A DNA stretch of 40,425 nt from Aeromonas aquatica (GTDB taxonomy: Bacteria > Pseudomonadota > Gammaproteobacteria > Enterobacterales > Aeromonadaceae): NCBI RefSeq assembly GCF_000764655.1, contig NZ_JRGL01000019.1, positions 1 through 40,425 on the forward strand. Direction: 5' to 3'. Below the pieces are notes generated by a model, which was not told the DNA's origin, ran no database searches, and saw only the letters and a program-made list of their open reading frames with translations. Made by a program: the position numbers and the translations under genes. Numbering within the stretch: the first letter of the stretch is position 1; the number at the start of each line of letters is the position of its first letter. Below, piece after piece: positions 20,961 through 30,932 of this stretch.

Positions 20961-21431
20961 TTACAGTTCTGCTACCAGTTTGTCGACGATGTCGCTGTTG
21001 GCAGCCTGGTCGATTTGGCGTGCCAGGATCTTCTCTGCACCCGCGATGGCAAGAGCAGCAACCTGCTTGCGCAGTTCTTCTTTGGCACGATGACGTTCAG
21101 CTTCGATCTCTGCACGGCCCTGAGCCAGGATTTTTTCCCGCTCTGCTTGAGCTCCGACAGCGGCTTCATCAATGATCTGGGCCTTGCGTTTGTTGGCCTG
21201 ATCGACGATTTCAGCAGCCTGAAGCTTGGCTTCTTTCAGCTGATCGGTGGCGTTGGCCTTGGCCAAATCCAGATCTTTCTTGGCACGTTCGGCAGAAGAG
21301 AGACCATCAGCAATTTCTTTCTGACGGGCTTCGATGGCAGCGATCAACGGCGGCCATACGTACTTCATGCAAAACACTACGAAGATGAAAAAAGCAATTG
21401 CTTGGCCGAGGAGGGTGGCGTTGATATTCAC
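20961..21431 (-). CDS. atpF: ATP synthase Fo subunit b
   Basis: This 156-residue peripheral-stalk subunit, the same length as in E. coli, is anchored by one N-terminal membrane helix (about 5-27, [20 protein letters not shown]). A long charged dimerising helix follows (about 30-150), rich in Ala, Glu and Lys. It lies between atpE and atpH. Confidence 0.98.
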   Translation of the reverse strand: MNINATLLGQAIAFFIFVVFCMKYVWPPLIAAIEARQKEIADGLSSAERAKKDLDLAKANATDQLKEAKLQAAEIVDQANKRKAQIIDEAAVGAQAEREKILAQGRAEIEAERHRAKEELRKQVAALAIAGAEKILARQIDQAANSDIVDKLVAEL

Positions 21432-21456
21432 AGCCGATGTCCTCTTAAGTTAGTTA

Positions 21457-22982
<1,526 letters not shown>

Positions 22983-23044
22983 TACAGAACTGTAAAAAAT
23001 CGGGATCCGAAGACCCCAAGTTCACAGCTCGAAAAGCCGGTCAA

Positions 23045-23072
23045 ATTATACCCGTGGAGACGGCTATTGCAA
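23045..23072 (-). promoter_or_regulatory. Predicted promoter of the atp operon
   Basis: On the minus strand TTGCAA (23067-23072) and a perfect TATAAT (23045-23050) are 16 bases apart, about 60 bases before atpI. Confidence 0.65.
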
Positions 23073-23078
23073 TATGGC

Positions 23079-23119
23079 AAAAATCCTTAATTTTTGCGGC
23101 TTTCCGCGCGAAATTAAGG
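23079..23119 (-). terminator. Probable terminator of the mnmG-rsmG-parAB operon
   Basis: CCTTAATTT (23085-23093) pairs with AAATTAAGG (23111-23119). An inner GCGG/CCGC stem (23096-23099 with 23104-23107) lies inside it. On the minus strand the outer arm runs into ATTTTTG. It lies about 55 bases after the parB stop. Confidence 0.6.
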
Positions 23120-23172
23120 TTATGTTCATATCGAAAGGAATGGATGTTTTATTACTACAAAAAGCGTAAAAA

Positions 23173-24081
23173 TCACGATTCTGACAGGCCAAAATAGCAC
23201 AGTAAGCGGTCCAAATCCGCTAAGTTATCGTAACTTATTACTAACTTACCGCTATCCTGCTTGCCCGGTTGAAGTTGTACCTGATTGCCAATTTTTTCTG
23301 AAATCTGGCGCTCGAGATAACCGAACTGGGGATCGCGAACAGGCTCAACCTTGGTTTTTGCCGGCTCCAGCGTCTTTTGAACGAGTTTCTCGGTATCTCG
23401 CACGGTCAAGCCCTTCTGGGCAACCAGCTTGGCCAGCTCGGACTGCGCCGGGCCGCTCAGTGCCAACAGGGCGCGGGCATGACCCATGTCGAGATCGCCG
23501 TGTTCAACGAACCGCTTCACGTCCTCGTTGAGCTGATTGAGCCGCAGCAGGTTGGTCACAGTAGTGCGGGACTTGCCCACCGCCTCGGCCACTTGCTGAT
23601 GGGTCAGCTCGAACTCGGTCAGCAACCGCTGCAGGGCAACCGCCTCTTCGATGGCATTGAGATCCTCGCGCTGGATGTTCTCAATCAGCGCGATGGCCAC
23701 CGCAGCCTCATCGGGCACATCCCTGACGATACAGGGGACAACCTCGAGCCGGGCCAGCTGGGAGGCGCGCCAGCGCCGCTCACCGGCGATGATCTCGAAA
23801 CGGTTCTCACCGATCGAGCGTACCACTATCGGCTGAATCACACCTTGCGCCCGGATCGAGTTGGCCAGGTCTTCCAGCGCATCCTGCGACATGTCCTTGC
23901 GCGGTTGGTACTTGCCGGACTGCAACCACTCCACCGGCAGCTTGCGCAGCTCGCCCTGATTGGTGGGCGCCATGGCCTGCTCGGTTCGCTGGTCGCTCAT
24001 CACCTGCTTCTGGCGGGCGGCCGTGCTGGTGCTGAGCAGGGCATCCAGCCCCTTGCCCAGTCCACGTTTCTTCGGCGTCAT
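23173..24081 (-). CDS. parB: Chromosome-partitioning protein ParB
   Basis: This 302-residue protein is the centromere-binding CTPase that loads at parS sites and works with ParA to segregate the origin. The N-terminal CTP-binding ParB/Srx fold (about 45-135) contains the GERRWRASQLA motif. A helix-turn-helix follows (about 150-200; THQQVAEAVGKSRTTVTNLLRL), with the dimerisation domain at the end. Its start overlaps the parA stop by four bases, so the pair is translationally coupled. I saw no full parS palindrome in the window. Confidence 0.96.
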   Translation of the reverse strand: MTPKKRGLGKGLDALLSTSTAARQKQVMSDQRTEQAMAPTNQGELRKLPVEWLQSGKYQPRKDMSQDALEDLANSIRAQGVIQPIVVRSIGENRFEIIAGERRWRASQLARLEVVPCIVRDVPDEAAVAIALIENIQREDLNAIEEAVALQRLLTEFELTHQQVAEAVGKSRTTVTNLLRLNQLNEDVKRFVEHGDLDMGHARALLALSGPAQSELAKLVAQKGLTVRDTEKLVQKTLEPAKTKVEPVRDPQFGYLERQISEKIGNQVQLQPGKQDSGKLVISYDNLADLDRLLCYFGLSES

Positions 24082-24881
24082 AGGCTCTCTCGATCTGCGG
24101 TGGTTAGCTGATGTTCCTGCTCCTGGCGGCGCAGGATCTCGCCAGCCAGCGCCAGATAGGCCTTGGCCCCCACCGACGATTTGTCATAGTGCATGGCCGG
24201 GGCACCGAAGCTCGGCGCCTCCGCCAGCCGTACGTTGCGGGGGATGATGGTGCGATAGACCTTGTCCCCGAAGTGCTGTTTCAGCTGATCGGACACATCA
24301 TTGGCCAGCCGGTTGCGGTGATCGAACATGGTGCGCAGCACCCCTTCGATTTTCAGCTCCGGGTTGACGACGGCCGCCAGCTTGCTGATGGTGTCGACCA
24401 GGGCGGTGAGCCCTTCCAGCGCGTAATACTCGCACTGCATGGGCACCAGCACGGAATCGGCGGCGGCCATGGCGTTGACGGTCAGCATGTTGAGAGAAGG
24501 CGGGCAGTCGATGAAGACGTAGTCGTATTTGTCCCGTACCGAGGCCAGCGCATTGCGCAGGCGGATCTCGCGGGCAAAGAATTCCATCAGGCGGATTTCC
24601 GCCGCCGTGACGTCGGCATTGGCGGCGATGAGGTGATAACCCCCCGAGGTCTCGGGGATGATCACCTCGTTGATGGGGGTATCCTCGATCAGCAGTTCAT
24701 AGGCGGTGCGCTCGACTTCGTACTTGTCGATGCCGCTGCCCATGGTGGCATTGCCCTGCGGATCCAGATCGATCACCAGCACCTTGCGCCGGGTGGCGGC
24801 CAGGGAGGCGGCCAGATTGACACAGGTGGTCGTTTTACCCACTCCACCCTTCTGGTTGGCTATGGCAATGACTTTTCCCAC
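24078..24881 (-). CDS. parA: Chromosome-partitioning ATPase ParA
   Basis: This 267-residue Walker-type ATPase is related to Soj and MinD. The deviant Walker A motif KGGVGKTT lies at about 11-18, with the signature lysine present. Other ATPase motifs are VIDLDPQGNAT near 39-49 and FIDCPPSLN near 120. It binds DNA non-specifically as an ATP dimer and positions ParB-bound origins. It lies 27 bases after rsmG and overlaps parB, about 2.6 kb from oriC, the usual chromosomal arrangement. Confidence 0.97.
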   Translation of the reverse strand: MGKVIAIANQKGGVGKTTTCVNLAASLAATRRKVLVIDLDPQGNATMGSGIDKYEVERTAYELLIEDTPINEVIIPETSGGYHLIAANADVTAAEIRLMEFFAREIRLRNALASVRDKYDYVFIDCPPSLNMLTVNAMAAADSVLVPMQCEYYALEGLTALVDTISKLAAVVNPELKIEGVLRTMFDHRNRLANDVSDQLKQHFGDKVYRTIIPRNVRLAEAPSFGAPAMHYDKSSVGAKAYLALAGEILRRQEQEHQLTTADRESL

Positions 24882-24908
24882 ACTATCCCCTAAATGAATA
24901 CAGCGGCC

Positions 24909-25535
24909 CTATTCGGGCTGGATGGCTTTAAACTCCAGCAGATGACGTTCACCTTCCAGCTCGGGCACCACCAGCTTGTGGGCGGCAACCAGACGGATGC
25001 TGGCGGGCAACTGGGCCAGTTCCTGCTCGGGATATTGCCCCTTGAGCGCCAGGAAGCTGCCTTCGGGTGACGGTAGATGATGACACCAGCCCAGCATGTC
25101 CTCAAGGGAAGCAAAGGCCCGGCTGAGTACACCATCAAAACCCACCTCGGGCTGATACTCTTCAACCCGGGATTTAACCGGCGTCACATTGGTCAAGCCC
25201 AGCTCCAGGATCACCTGGCGGATGAAGTTGATTCGCTTGCCCAAGCTGTCCAGCAGCACGAACTGCTTGTCCGGGTTGATGATCGCCAGCGGCAGGCCGG
25301 GCAGGCCGGGGCCGGTGCCGACATCGATGAAACGCTCACCGTGCAGGTGAGGGCTCACCACCAGGCTGTCGAGGATGTGCTTGACCAGCATGGCGTCGGG
25401 ATCACGCACCGAGGTGAGATTGTAAGCCTTGTTCCACTTGTGCAGCAACTCGACCAAGTGCACCAACTGGCTCTTCTGGGTGTCGGTGATAACAATACCG
25501 GCCTGCATGAGCAGGCCGTTCAATCTTTCCAGCAT
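24909..25535 (-). CDS. rsmG: 16S rRNA (guanine-527-N7)-methyltransferase
   Basis: RsmG (GidB) methylates G527 of 16S rRNA using S-adenosylmethionine; its loss gives low-level streptomycin resistance. The 208-residue protein (E. coli 207) has the SAM-binding motif [14 protein letters not shown] at about 71-84, then [13 protein letters not shown] and the SRAFASL motif. It starts eight bases after mnmG and lies 27 bases before parA. Confidence 0.97.
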   Translation of the reverse strand: MLERLNGLLMQAGIVITDTQKSQLVHLVELLHKWNKAYNLTSVRDPDAMLVKHILDSLVVSPHLHGERFIDVGTGPGLPGLPLAIINPDKQFVLLDSLGKRINFIRQVILELGLTNVTPVKSRVEEYQPEVGFDGVLSRAFASLEDMLGWCHHLPSPEGSFLALKGQYPEQELAQLPASIRLVAAHKLVVPELEGERHLLEFKAIQPE

Positions 25536-25543
25536 GGGGATCC

Positions 25544-27433
25544 TCAGGCGGTTTTACGCAGCAGGCCGTGTTTCTTCAGGTGAACCAACAGGATGGAGAT
25601 GGCCGCCGGGGTGATGCCGGAAATGCGGGAGGCCTGACCTATGGTCTGCGGCTTGGCATCGTTGAGTTTGGCGATCACCTCGTTGGAGAGACTGTTCACG
25701 TCGCGGTAGTCCATGTCCAGCGGCAACAAGGTGTTCTCGTTGCGCAGCTGCTTCTCCACCTCGTCGTGTTGACGCTCGATGTAGCCGGCGTACTTGATCT
25801 GGATCTCCACCTGATCCGCCGCCGCTGTGTCTGCCAGCGCGGGGCCGACCCCTTCGATGGCCATCAGGGCATCGTAGGTGACCTCGGGGCGACGCAGCAG
25901 CTCTTCCAGGCTCTGCTCGCGGGACAACGGGGTGTTGACCAGGGCATTGACCGCCTCCAGCGACGGGTGTTGCGGGTGGATCCAGGTCGAACGCATGCGT
26001 TGACGCTCCTGCTCGACCTGTTCCATCTTGGCGTTGAATTTGCTCCAGCGGTGATCATCCACCAGACCCAGCTCGCGGCCGATGGCAGTCAGGCGCAGAT
26101 CGGCGTTGTCTTCCCGCAACAACAGGCGATATTCGGCACGGCTGGTGAACATGCGATAGGGCTCGCGAGTCCCCATGGTAGAGAGATCGTCCATCATCAC
26201 GCCCATGTAGGCCTGATCCCGACGGGGATGCCAGGGATCCTTGCCCTGGGCACGCAGGCCGGCGTTCAAACCGGCCATCAGCCCTTGGGCCGCCGCCTCT
26301 TCGTAACCCGTAGTGCCGTTGATCTGGCCGGCGAAGAACAGGTTTTCGATGCACTTGCTCTCCATGTTGGCCTTGAGATCCCGCGGATCGAAGAAGTCGT
26401 ATTCGATGGCGTAGCCGGGGCGGGTGATGTGGGCATTCTCGAAGCCACGGATCGAACGCACGATCTGCACCTGCACATCGAAAGGCAGGCTGGTGGAGAT
26501 CCCGTTCGGGTAGAGTTCGTGGGTGGTCAGGCCTTCCGGCTCGACAAAAATCTGGTGCGCCGTCTTGTCCGCAAAGCGGGTGATCTTGTCCTCGATCGAC
26601 GGGCAGTAGCGGGGGCCTATCCCCTCGATCACCCCAGCGTACATGGGGCTGCGATCCAGGTTGTTGCGGATCACCTCGTGGGTCTGCTCGTTGGTATGAG
26701 TGACGTAGCAGGGTACCTGGCGCGGGTGCTGGCTGGCATCGCCGATAAACGAGAAGACGGGGCGCGGATCGTCACCGTGCTGCTGCTGCATCACGGAGAA
26801 ATCGACGGTACGGGCATCGATGCGCGGCGGCGTGCCGGTCTTGAGGCGATCCATGCGAAACGGCATCTCACGCAGCCGTTGAGCCAATGCGATCGAGGGA
26901 GGATCCCCGGCGCGACCGCCCTTGTAATTTTCCATGCCGATGTGGATCAAACCATTCAGGAAGGTCCCCACGGTCAGCACGACCGTCTTGCCGCTGATGC
27001 GGATCCCGCTCTGGGTCACGACACCGGCAACGCGATCCCCATCCATGATCAGATCGTCACAGGCTTGCTGGAAGATCTTCAGGTTTGGATAGTTCTCCAG
27101 GGTCTGACGTACCACCGCCTTGTACAGCAGGCGATCTGCCTGGGCGCGAGTGGCACGCACGGCGGGCCCTTTGGAGGAGTTCAGAGTACGGAACTGGATC
27201 CCGCCAAGATCGATGGCTTGCGCCATGATCCCGCCGAGTGCATCCACTTCCTTGACCAGGTGTCCCTTGCCGATCCCGCCGATCGCCGGATTACAGGACA
27301 TGTGTCCCAGCGTATCGATGTTGTGGGTCAACAACAGGGTGTTGAGGCCCATACGGGCAGCTGCCGTCGCTGCTTCGGTACCTGCGTGACCGCCACCGAC
27401 GACGATCACATCAAATTGTTCATGGTATTGCAT
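25544..27433 (-). CDS. mnmG: tRNA uridine-34 cmnm5 modification enzyme, FAD subunit MnmG (GidA)
   Basis: With MnmE, MnmG installs the carboxymethylaminomethyl group on U34 of several tRNAs. Starting at 27433 ([18 protein letters not shown]) gives 629 residues, the exact E. coli length. The FAD-binding motif GGGHAG is at 13-18. Family motifs [18 protein letters not shown] and [11 protein letters not shown] are intact, with the catalytic cysteines included. The ATG at 27454 would add seven unsupported residues, while GGTGA precedes the chosen start. It is the first gene after oriC, transcribed away from it. Its partner MnmE is encoded about 9 kb away at 36412-37773. Confidence 0.98.
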   Translation of the reverse strand: MQYHEQFDVIVVGGGHAGTEAATAAARMGLNTLLLTHNIDTLGHMSCNPAIGGIGKGHLVKEVDALGGIMAQAIDLGGIQFRTLNSSKGPAVRATRAQADRLLYKAVVRQTLENYPNLKIFQQACDDLIMDGDRVAGVVTQSGIRISGKTVVLTVGTFLNGLIHIGMENYKGGRAGDPPSIALAQRLREMPFRMDRLKTGTPPRIDARTVDFSVMQQQHGDDPRPVFSFIGDASQHPRQVPCYVTHTNEQTHEVIRNNLDRSPMYAGVIEGIGPRYCPSIEDKITRFADKTAHQIFVEPEGLTTHELYPNGISTSLPFDVQVQIVRSIRGFENAHITRPGYAIEYDFFDPRDLKANMESKCIENLFFAGQINGTTGYEEAAAQGLMAGLNAGLRAQGKDPWHPRRDQAYMGVMMDDLSTMGTREPYRMFTSRAEYRLLLREDNADLRLTAIGRELGLVDDHRWSKFNAKMEQVEQERQRMRSTWIHPQHPSLEAVNALVNTPLSREQSLEELLRRPEVTYDALMAIEGVGPALADTAAADQVEIQIKYAGYIERQHDEVEKQLRNENTLLPLDMDYRDVNSLSNEVIAKLNDAKPQTIGQASRISGITPAAISILLVHLKKHGLLRKTA

Positions 27434-27564
27434 TGGGATCACCTTGATCTGCACGCCTGAAGATCTGTATTTGCCTGGGCTCAGGGGCGGATCATTCTAT
27501 CTGTTTCGCATCTTGAGGGGAACGTCTACTTCAGGATCAGAATGGATGAAGGATCCGTTAAATA

Positions 27565-27610
27565 GATCTTAAGGATCTTTAGATCGATCTTTTATTGGAT
27601 CTTTTATTAG
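27565..27610. repeat. DNA-unwinding element of oriC: phased 13-mers
   Basis: GATCTTTTATTGG (27586-27598) and GATCTTTTATTAG (27598-27610) are near identical. GATCTTTAGATCG (27574-27586) is a weaker copy. The copies are exactly 12 bases apart, and a further GATCTTAAGGATC lies at 27565-27577. This matches the E. coli GATCTNTTNTTTT type. Confidence 0.9.
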
Positions 27611-27623
27611 GATCCGGGATTTC

Positions 27624-27899
27624 TGTTGATAAGCACTTTTTGATCATAAAGATCATCTGGTTAAAGGCGATCTCAGCTTGTGGAAAAGCTTGGATCCCAG
27701 GGCCGGGAACAGGGGGATAACCAGTGCTTTTATACACAGACCGCTGGCGGCTCGGATCTCATACATGGATAACTATAGGTTTTGCAGAGCTTTACACCAT
27801 AGTTATGCACATTACCCCTGGGCATTGTGGGTAACCATGTAGAACAACTCGCCCGGATCAATCTGTTAATAACATGGTGGATAGTTGATCTGGGGATAA
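27624..27899. promoter_or_regulatory. DnaA box cluster of oriC
   Basis: Perfect TTATNCACA boxes are TTATACACA (27730-27738, identical to E. coli R2) and TTATGCACA (27803-27811). On the minus strand are TTATCAACA (27624-27632, R1 position), TTTTCCACA (27679-27687), TTATCCATG (27764-27772), TTACCCACA (27826-27834) and TTATCCCCA (27891-27899). The last five carry one or two mismatches from consensus and are likely weaker. Confidence 0.85.
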
Positions 27900-27940
27900 G
27901 TGGGGAGATCAAGCTTTTTTTCAGGATCTCCCGGCGCTGA

Positions 27941-28390
27941 TCAGGCGATCATTGCCATCCAGTCATGGATCCAGGTCTCGGCGGCATCTTCCGGGATCTC
28001 GTGCTGGGTCACATCGATATCGAGACGATCCCCGATCCGGCTGGCGCCGCAGCTGGCCAGCAGTTGATCCAGGGTTCTGCCGCCCTGGCAGAAGGTGTCA
28101 TAACTGCGGTCACCAAGCCCGATCACCCCATATTTCAAGCCCTTAAGATCCGGATGTTGCTCGGCAAGATCCTGGGCGAAGCGCTGCAGGTTATCGGGGA
28201 CATCACCGGCGCCATGGGTGGAAGTGACCACCAGCAGGATGGCATCCGGCTCCGCCAGCACCTCGGCCAAGCTGGCCGGGTTGTGGATCTTGGTCTGGTG
28301 ACCCGCCTGTTCCAGCAGATTGGCGACATGATCCGCGACATATTCGGCGGCCCCCAGCATGGAACCGACGACGAGATTGAGTTTGGCCAT
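27941..28390 (-). CDS. mioC: Flavodoxin-like protein MioC
   Basis: MioC is an FMN-binding flavodoxin of about 149 residues (E. coli 147), linked to biotin synthase electron transfer. The chosen start (28390) gives MAKLNLVVGSMLGAAEYVADH, matching the family. The FMN loop (GSMLGAAEY), STHGAGDVPDN and GLGDRSYDTFC motifs are intact. The longer upstream frame (to 28615) runs through DnaA boxes and is not coding-like. It is transcribed towards oriC, as in E. coli where its transcription can affect initiation. Confidence 0.95.
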   Translation of the reverse strand: MAKLNLVVGSMLGAAEYVADHVANLLEQAGHQTKIHNPASLAEVLAEPDAILLVVTSTHGAGDVPDNLQRFAQDLAEQHPDLKGLKYGVIGLGDRSYDTFCQGGRTLDQLLASCGASRIGDRLDIDVTQHEIPEDAAETWIHDWMAMIA

Positions 28391-28436
28391 GGTATGGATC
28401 CTGAAAAATCGAAAGCGGGATTCTACCGCCAAAGGA

Positions 28437-28468
28437 TGTGGATAAATATGGATAAAGCTTGGGGATAA
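28437..28468 (-). promoter_or_regulatory. DnaA boxes upstream of mioC
   Basis: On the minus strand there are three boxes in one orientation: perfect TTATCCACA (28437-28445), TTATCCATA (28447-28455) and TTATCCCCA (28460-28468). E. coli also has DnaA boxes at the mioC promoter, where DnaA represses it. Confidence 0.8.
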
Positions 28469-28611
28469 GGATCCTTCACGATTTTTATGGCAGAGGCCGC
28501 CCTCGCCATCTTTTTTCATCCTCCCCTGTGTTCCCTTCTCTTGATCACCCACCTGAATGAGTCTTTCTGCCGGAAATGTCGTCCGTTGATACAACAGGTA
28601 ACAATAGAGAT

Positions 28612-28630
28612 GCAAATGATTAGCAATTAT
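28612..28630 (+). promoter_or_regulatory. Candidate Fur box of the siderophore cluster
   Basis: The 19 bases GCAAATGATTAGCAATTAT match the Fur consensus at about 11 positions, including the central AATGAT and the CA core. It lies about 135 bases before the receptor gene. The match is moderate, but the iron-uptake context raises its likelihood. Confidence 0.45.
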
Positions 28631-28763
28631 TGAATCGATTCGATCATGGCTCTTGTAGTAGCATTGTGCCGATTTATTCGCCTAAGGAGTCGGGCAGACC
28701 GGCCGCATTGGGCACCCATAATAAGAAACCAAAATATAACTCATTGATATTTGAGACACTTAT

Positions 28764-30872
28764 ATGATTGCGCATAAAAATACCCCAAATGCAGTGATGC
28801 GAAAGAGGGCAGCCAAGCTGTTGCCGCTCTCCTGTTTGCTGGCTGGCCTGCCGGTGCTGGCTGCGGAACAAGTAGAAAAAGAGCAGACCAAGACCAACGA
28901 AACCATGGTGGTGACAGGTACCGCCATGAAGATCGACGTGCCCATGGCCGAGACGGCACGAGCCGTCTCCGTGGTGAACCGTGAGGAGCTTGATCAGCAT
29001 GCCGTGCAGCAGCTCGACGAGTCCGTGCGTTATCGCGCGGGCGTGCTCACCGGTCTCTATGGCTCTGACAACAACACCGACTGGTTCAAGGTCCGTGGTT
29101 TCGACGCCGCCTCCTATCTGGATGGCAACCGCCTGTTCAGCACCGGTTATTACGTCTGGACTCCCGAACCATTCGGCATGGAAAGCGTGGAGCTGCTGAA
29201 GGGACCGGCCTCCATCCTCTACGGTGAGGCCCCTCCCGGCGGTGTGATCAACGCCATCAGCAAGCATCCCACCGAGACGCCGCAAGGCCAGGTCAATCTG
29301 CAGCTGGGCGACCGGGATCTGCGCCAGGTCGGGGTCGATATTTCCGACGAGCTGACCGACAACAGCCGCTATCGCATGGTTGCTCTCTATAAAGAGCGCG
29401 ATGGCGTGCTGGATGGCACCTATAACGAGCGAACCTATCTGGCGCCGAGCGTGACCCTGGATATCTCGGATCGCACCAGCCTGACCCTGCTGGGCAGCTT
29501 CCTGCACGATGAAGGGGTGCCCACCAACGGCTTCTTCCCCGTCTACGGTACCCTCAATACAGAGGGTGGCCAGATCGATCCCAGCACCAACCTGAGCCAG
29601 CCGGATTACGATCGCAACCGCAATACCCAGATCTCCGCCGGTTACGAGCTGGCCCACGAGATCAACCAGACTTGGGAGTTCAAGCAGAACGTCCGCTTCA
29701 ACTACAACGATCTGCTGCTGCGCCAGACCTATATCTTCCCGACCTATGAAGGCACCACCGCCTACCGTGGTCTGGTCTACCGTGATGGCGACACCAAGAG
29801 TGCCACCATGGACAACCAGATGGTGGGTTACTGGAGCACGGATCGCACCGAGCAGACCTTGCTGTTGGGGATCGATCTGCAGCGTCACGTGAACGAAGGG
29901 GTCGAGGCCGACAACTACGCCATGGGATCCATCGATACCATGAACCCGGATTACAGCGGCTTCCCCGGCTTCGATGAGTCCACCGCCACCTATCAGAAGA
30001 GCACCAAGGGTCAGAGTGGCCTCTATGCCCAGCACCAGATCCGCTGGGATGATCGCTGGTTGCTGACCGCCGGCGGTCGCTTCGACTACGTGGAAACCCA
30101 CAACATCAGCGAAGCCAAGAGCAAAGACGAGAAGCAGTACGACGACAACCTCTCTCTCTCCGGCAGCCTGATGTACCTGGCCGACAACGGCCTCTCTCCT
30201 TACTTCACCTATGCGGAGTCATTCGAGGTGCTGGCGGGGATAGACCCCAACACCGGCAGCTCCTACAAGCCGCTGGAAGGCAAGTTGTACGAGACCGGCA
30301 TCAAGTATGCGCCGAGCTTCCTCGATGGTTACATCAATCTGGCGTTGTTCGATCTGGAGCAGACCAACTCCCTGGTCTCCACCGGTACCGGCCAGCAGAC
30401 CCAGGCCGGCAAAGTGACCTCCCAGGGTGTCGAGCTGGAAGGGAGCGTGCAAGCTACCGCTGCACTGCGCCTGACCGCGGCTTATACCTACACCGATGCC
30501 AAGACCAACGACACCGGCAATGGCGATCGTCAAGCCAGCCTGATCCCGCGCCACCAGGCCTCCTTCTGGGGCAACTACAAGGTGCAGCAGGGCCCTGTCT
30601 CCGGGCTTGAAGTCGGCACCGGGGTGCGCTACATCGGCTCCAGCGTCGGTATCGGCGCAGTGGATGCCAACTACAACCCCATCTATGGTTCGGCCCAGGT
30701 GCCTGCCCAGACGGTGTGGGATGCGATGATCGGGTATGACTTTGCCAAGAACTGGCGTGCCCAGATCAACGTCAACAACCTGCTGGACGACACCTACGTA
30801 GCGAGCTGTGATTACTACTGCTACTACGGTGAGCCGCGCAGCATAGTCGGCACCGTCAACTACCGCTGGTAA
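28764..30872 (+). CDS. TonB-dependent siderophore receptor, FhuA/ferrioxamine-type
   Basis: This 702-residue outer-membrane receptor imports a ferric siderophore using TonB energy. A signal peptide (cleaved near A33-A34, LPVLA-AEQ) is followed by a TonB box ETMVV (46-50) and a plug domain (about 60-190, with KVRGFD and ILYGEAPPGGVINAISK). A 22-strand barrel ends in the aromatic residue of VNYRW. The C-terminal NNLLDDTYVASCDYYC and YYGEPR resemble FhuA and relatives, including the Cys pair. With fhuCDB downstream, a hydroxamate siderophore such as ferrichrome or ferrioxamine is likely; the exact ligand is unknown. The start is uncertain: ATG at 28764 lacks a clear site, and M12 (28797) would give a classic signal peptide. 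Confidence 0.9.
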   Translation: MIAHKNTPNAVMRKRAAKLLPLSCLLAGLPVLAAEQVEKEQTKTNETMVVTGTAMKIDVPMAETARAVSVVNREELDQHAVQQLDESVRYRAGVLTGLYGSDNNTDWFKVRGFDAASYLDGNRLFSTGYYVWTPEPFGMESVELLKGPASILYGEAPPGGVINAISKHPTETPQGQVNLQLGDRDLRQVGVDISDELTDNSRYRMVALYKERDGVLDGTYNERTYLAPSVTLDISDRTSLTLLGSFLHDEGVPTNGFFPVYGTLNTEGGQIDPSTNLSQPDYDRNRNTQISAGYELAHEINQTWEFKQNVRFNYNDLLLRQTYIFPTYEGTTAYRGLVYRDGDTKSATMDNQMVGYWSTDRTEQTLLLGIDLQRHVNEGVEADNYAMGSIDTMNPDYSGFPGFDESTATYQKSTKGQSGLYAQHQIRWDDRWLLTAGGRFDYVETHNISEAKSKDEKQYDDNLSLSGSLMYLADNGLSPYFTYAESFEVLAGIDPNTGSSYKPLEGKLYETGIKYAPSFLDGYINLALFDLEQTNSLVSTGTGQQTQAGKVTSQGVELEGSVQATAALRLTAAYTYTDAKTNDTGNGDRQASLIPRHQASFWGNYKVQQGPVSGLEVGTGVRYIGSSVGIGAVDANYNPIYGSAQVPAQTVWDAMIGYDFAKNWRAQINVNNLLDDTYVASCDYYCYYGEPRSIVGTVNYRW

Positions 30873-30882
30873 GATACAGGCC

Positions 30883-30917
30883 GGGCGGGAGCGTTAGCTC
30901 CCGCCCTCCTTCTTTTT
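30883..30917 (+). terminator. Hairpin after the receptor gene
   Basis: A perfect 10-base stem (GGGCGGGAGC, 30883-30892, with 30897-30906) and GTTA loop is followed by TCCTTCTTTTT. It lies between the receptor gene and yojI and could stop or reduce transcription into the transporter genes. Confidence 0.75.
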
Positions 30918-30932
30918 GTACACAGGCCTGTC

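Larger units (their letters stand above)
27480..27930. other. oriC: Chromosomal replication origin oriC
   Basis: The mnmG-mioC interval is where E. coli and Vibrio have oriC. It carries about 18 GATC (Dam/SeqA) sites in some 460 bases, an AT-rich unwinding element with 13-mer repeats at 27565-27610, and DnaA boxes to its right. The order (13-mers, then a box equivalent to R1 on the inverted strand, then further boxes towards mioC) follows the E. coli plan. No credible gene lies in it. Confidence 0.95.
28391..28763. other. Divergent control region between mioC and the siderophore receptor gene
   Basis: These 373 bases contain no gene. They hold three DnaA boxes near mioC (28437-28468), a candidate Fur box (28612-28630) and a perfect 10-base palindrome GAATCGATTC (28632-28641). 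I see no convincing sigma70 promoter. Confidence 0.6.

Noticed and set aside
18407..21175. A 922-codon open frame on the plus strand across atpG, atpA and atpH
   Set aside because: It lies antisense to three certain ATP synthase genes, has no recognisable domains, and reflects the codon pattern of the real strand.
25568..27460. A 630-codon plus-strand open frame opposite mnmG
   Set aside because: It is antisense to the conserved full-length mnmG and resembles no protein family.
27730..27912. A 60-codon minus-strand frame inside oriC
   Set aside because: It runs through DnaA boxes and GATC sites, lacks a ribosome binding site and resembles nothing known.
28391..28615. A 75-residue N-terminal extension of MioC
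   Set aside because: The family starts at MAKLNLVVGS; the extension crosses DnaA boxes.
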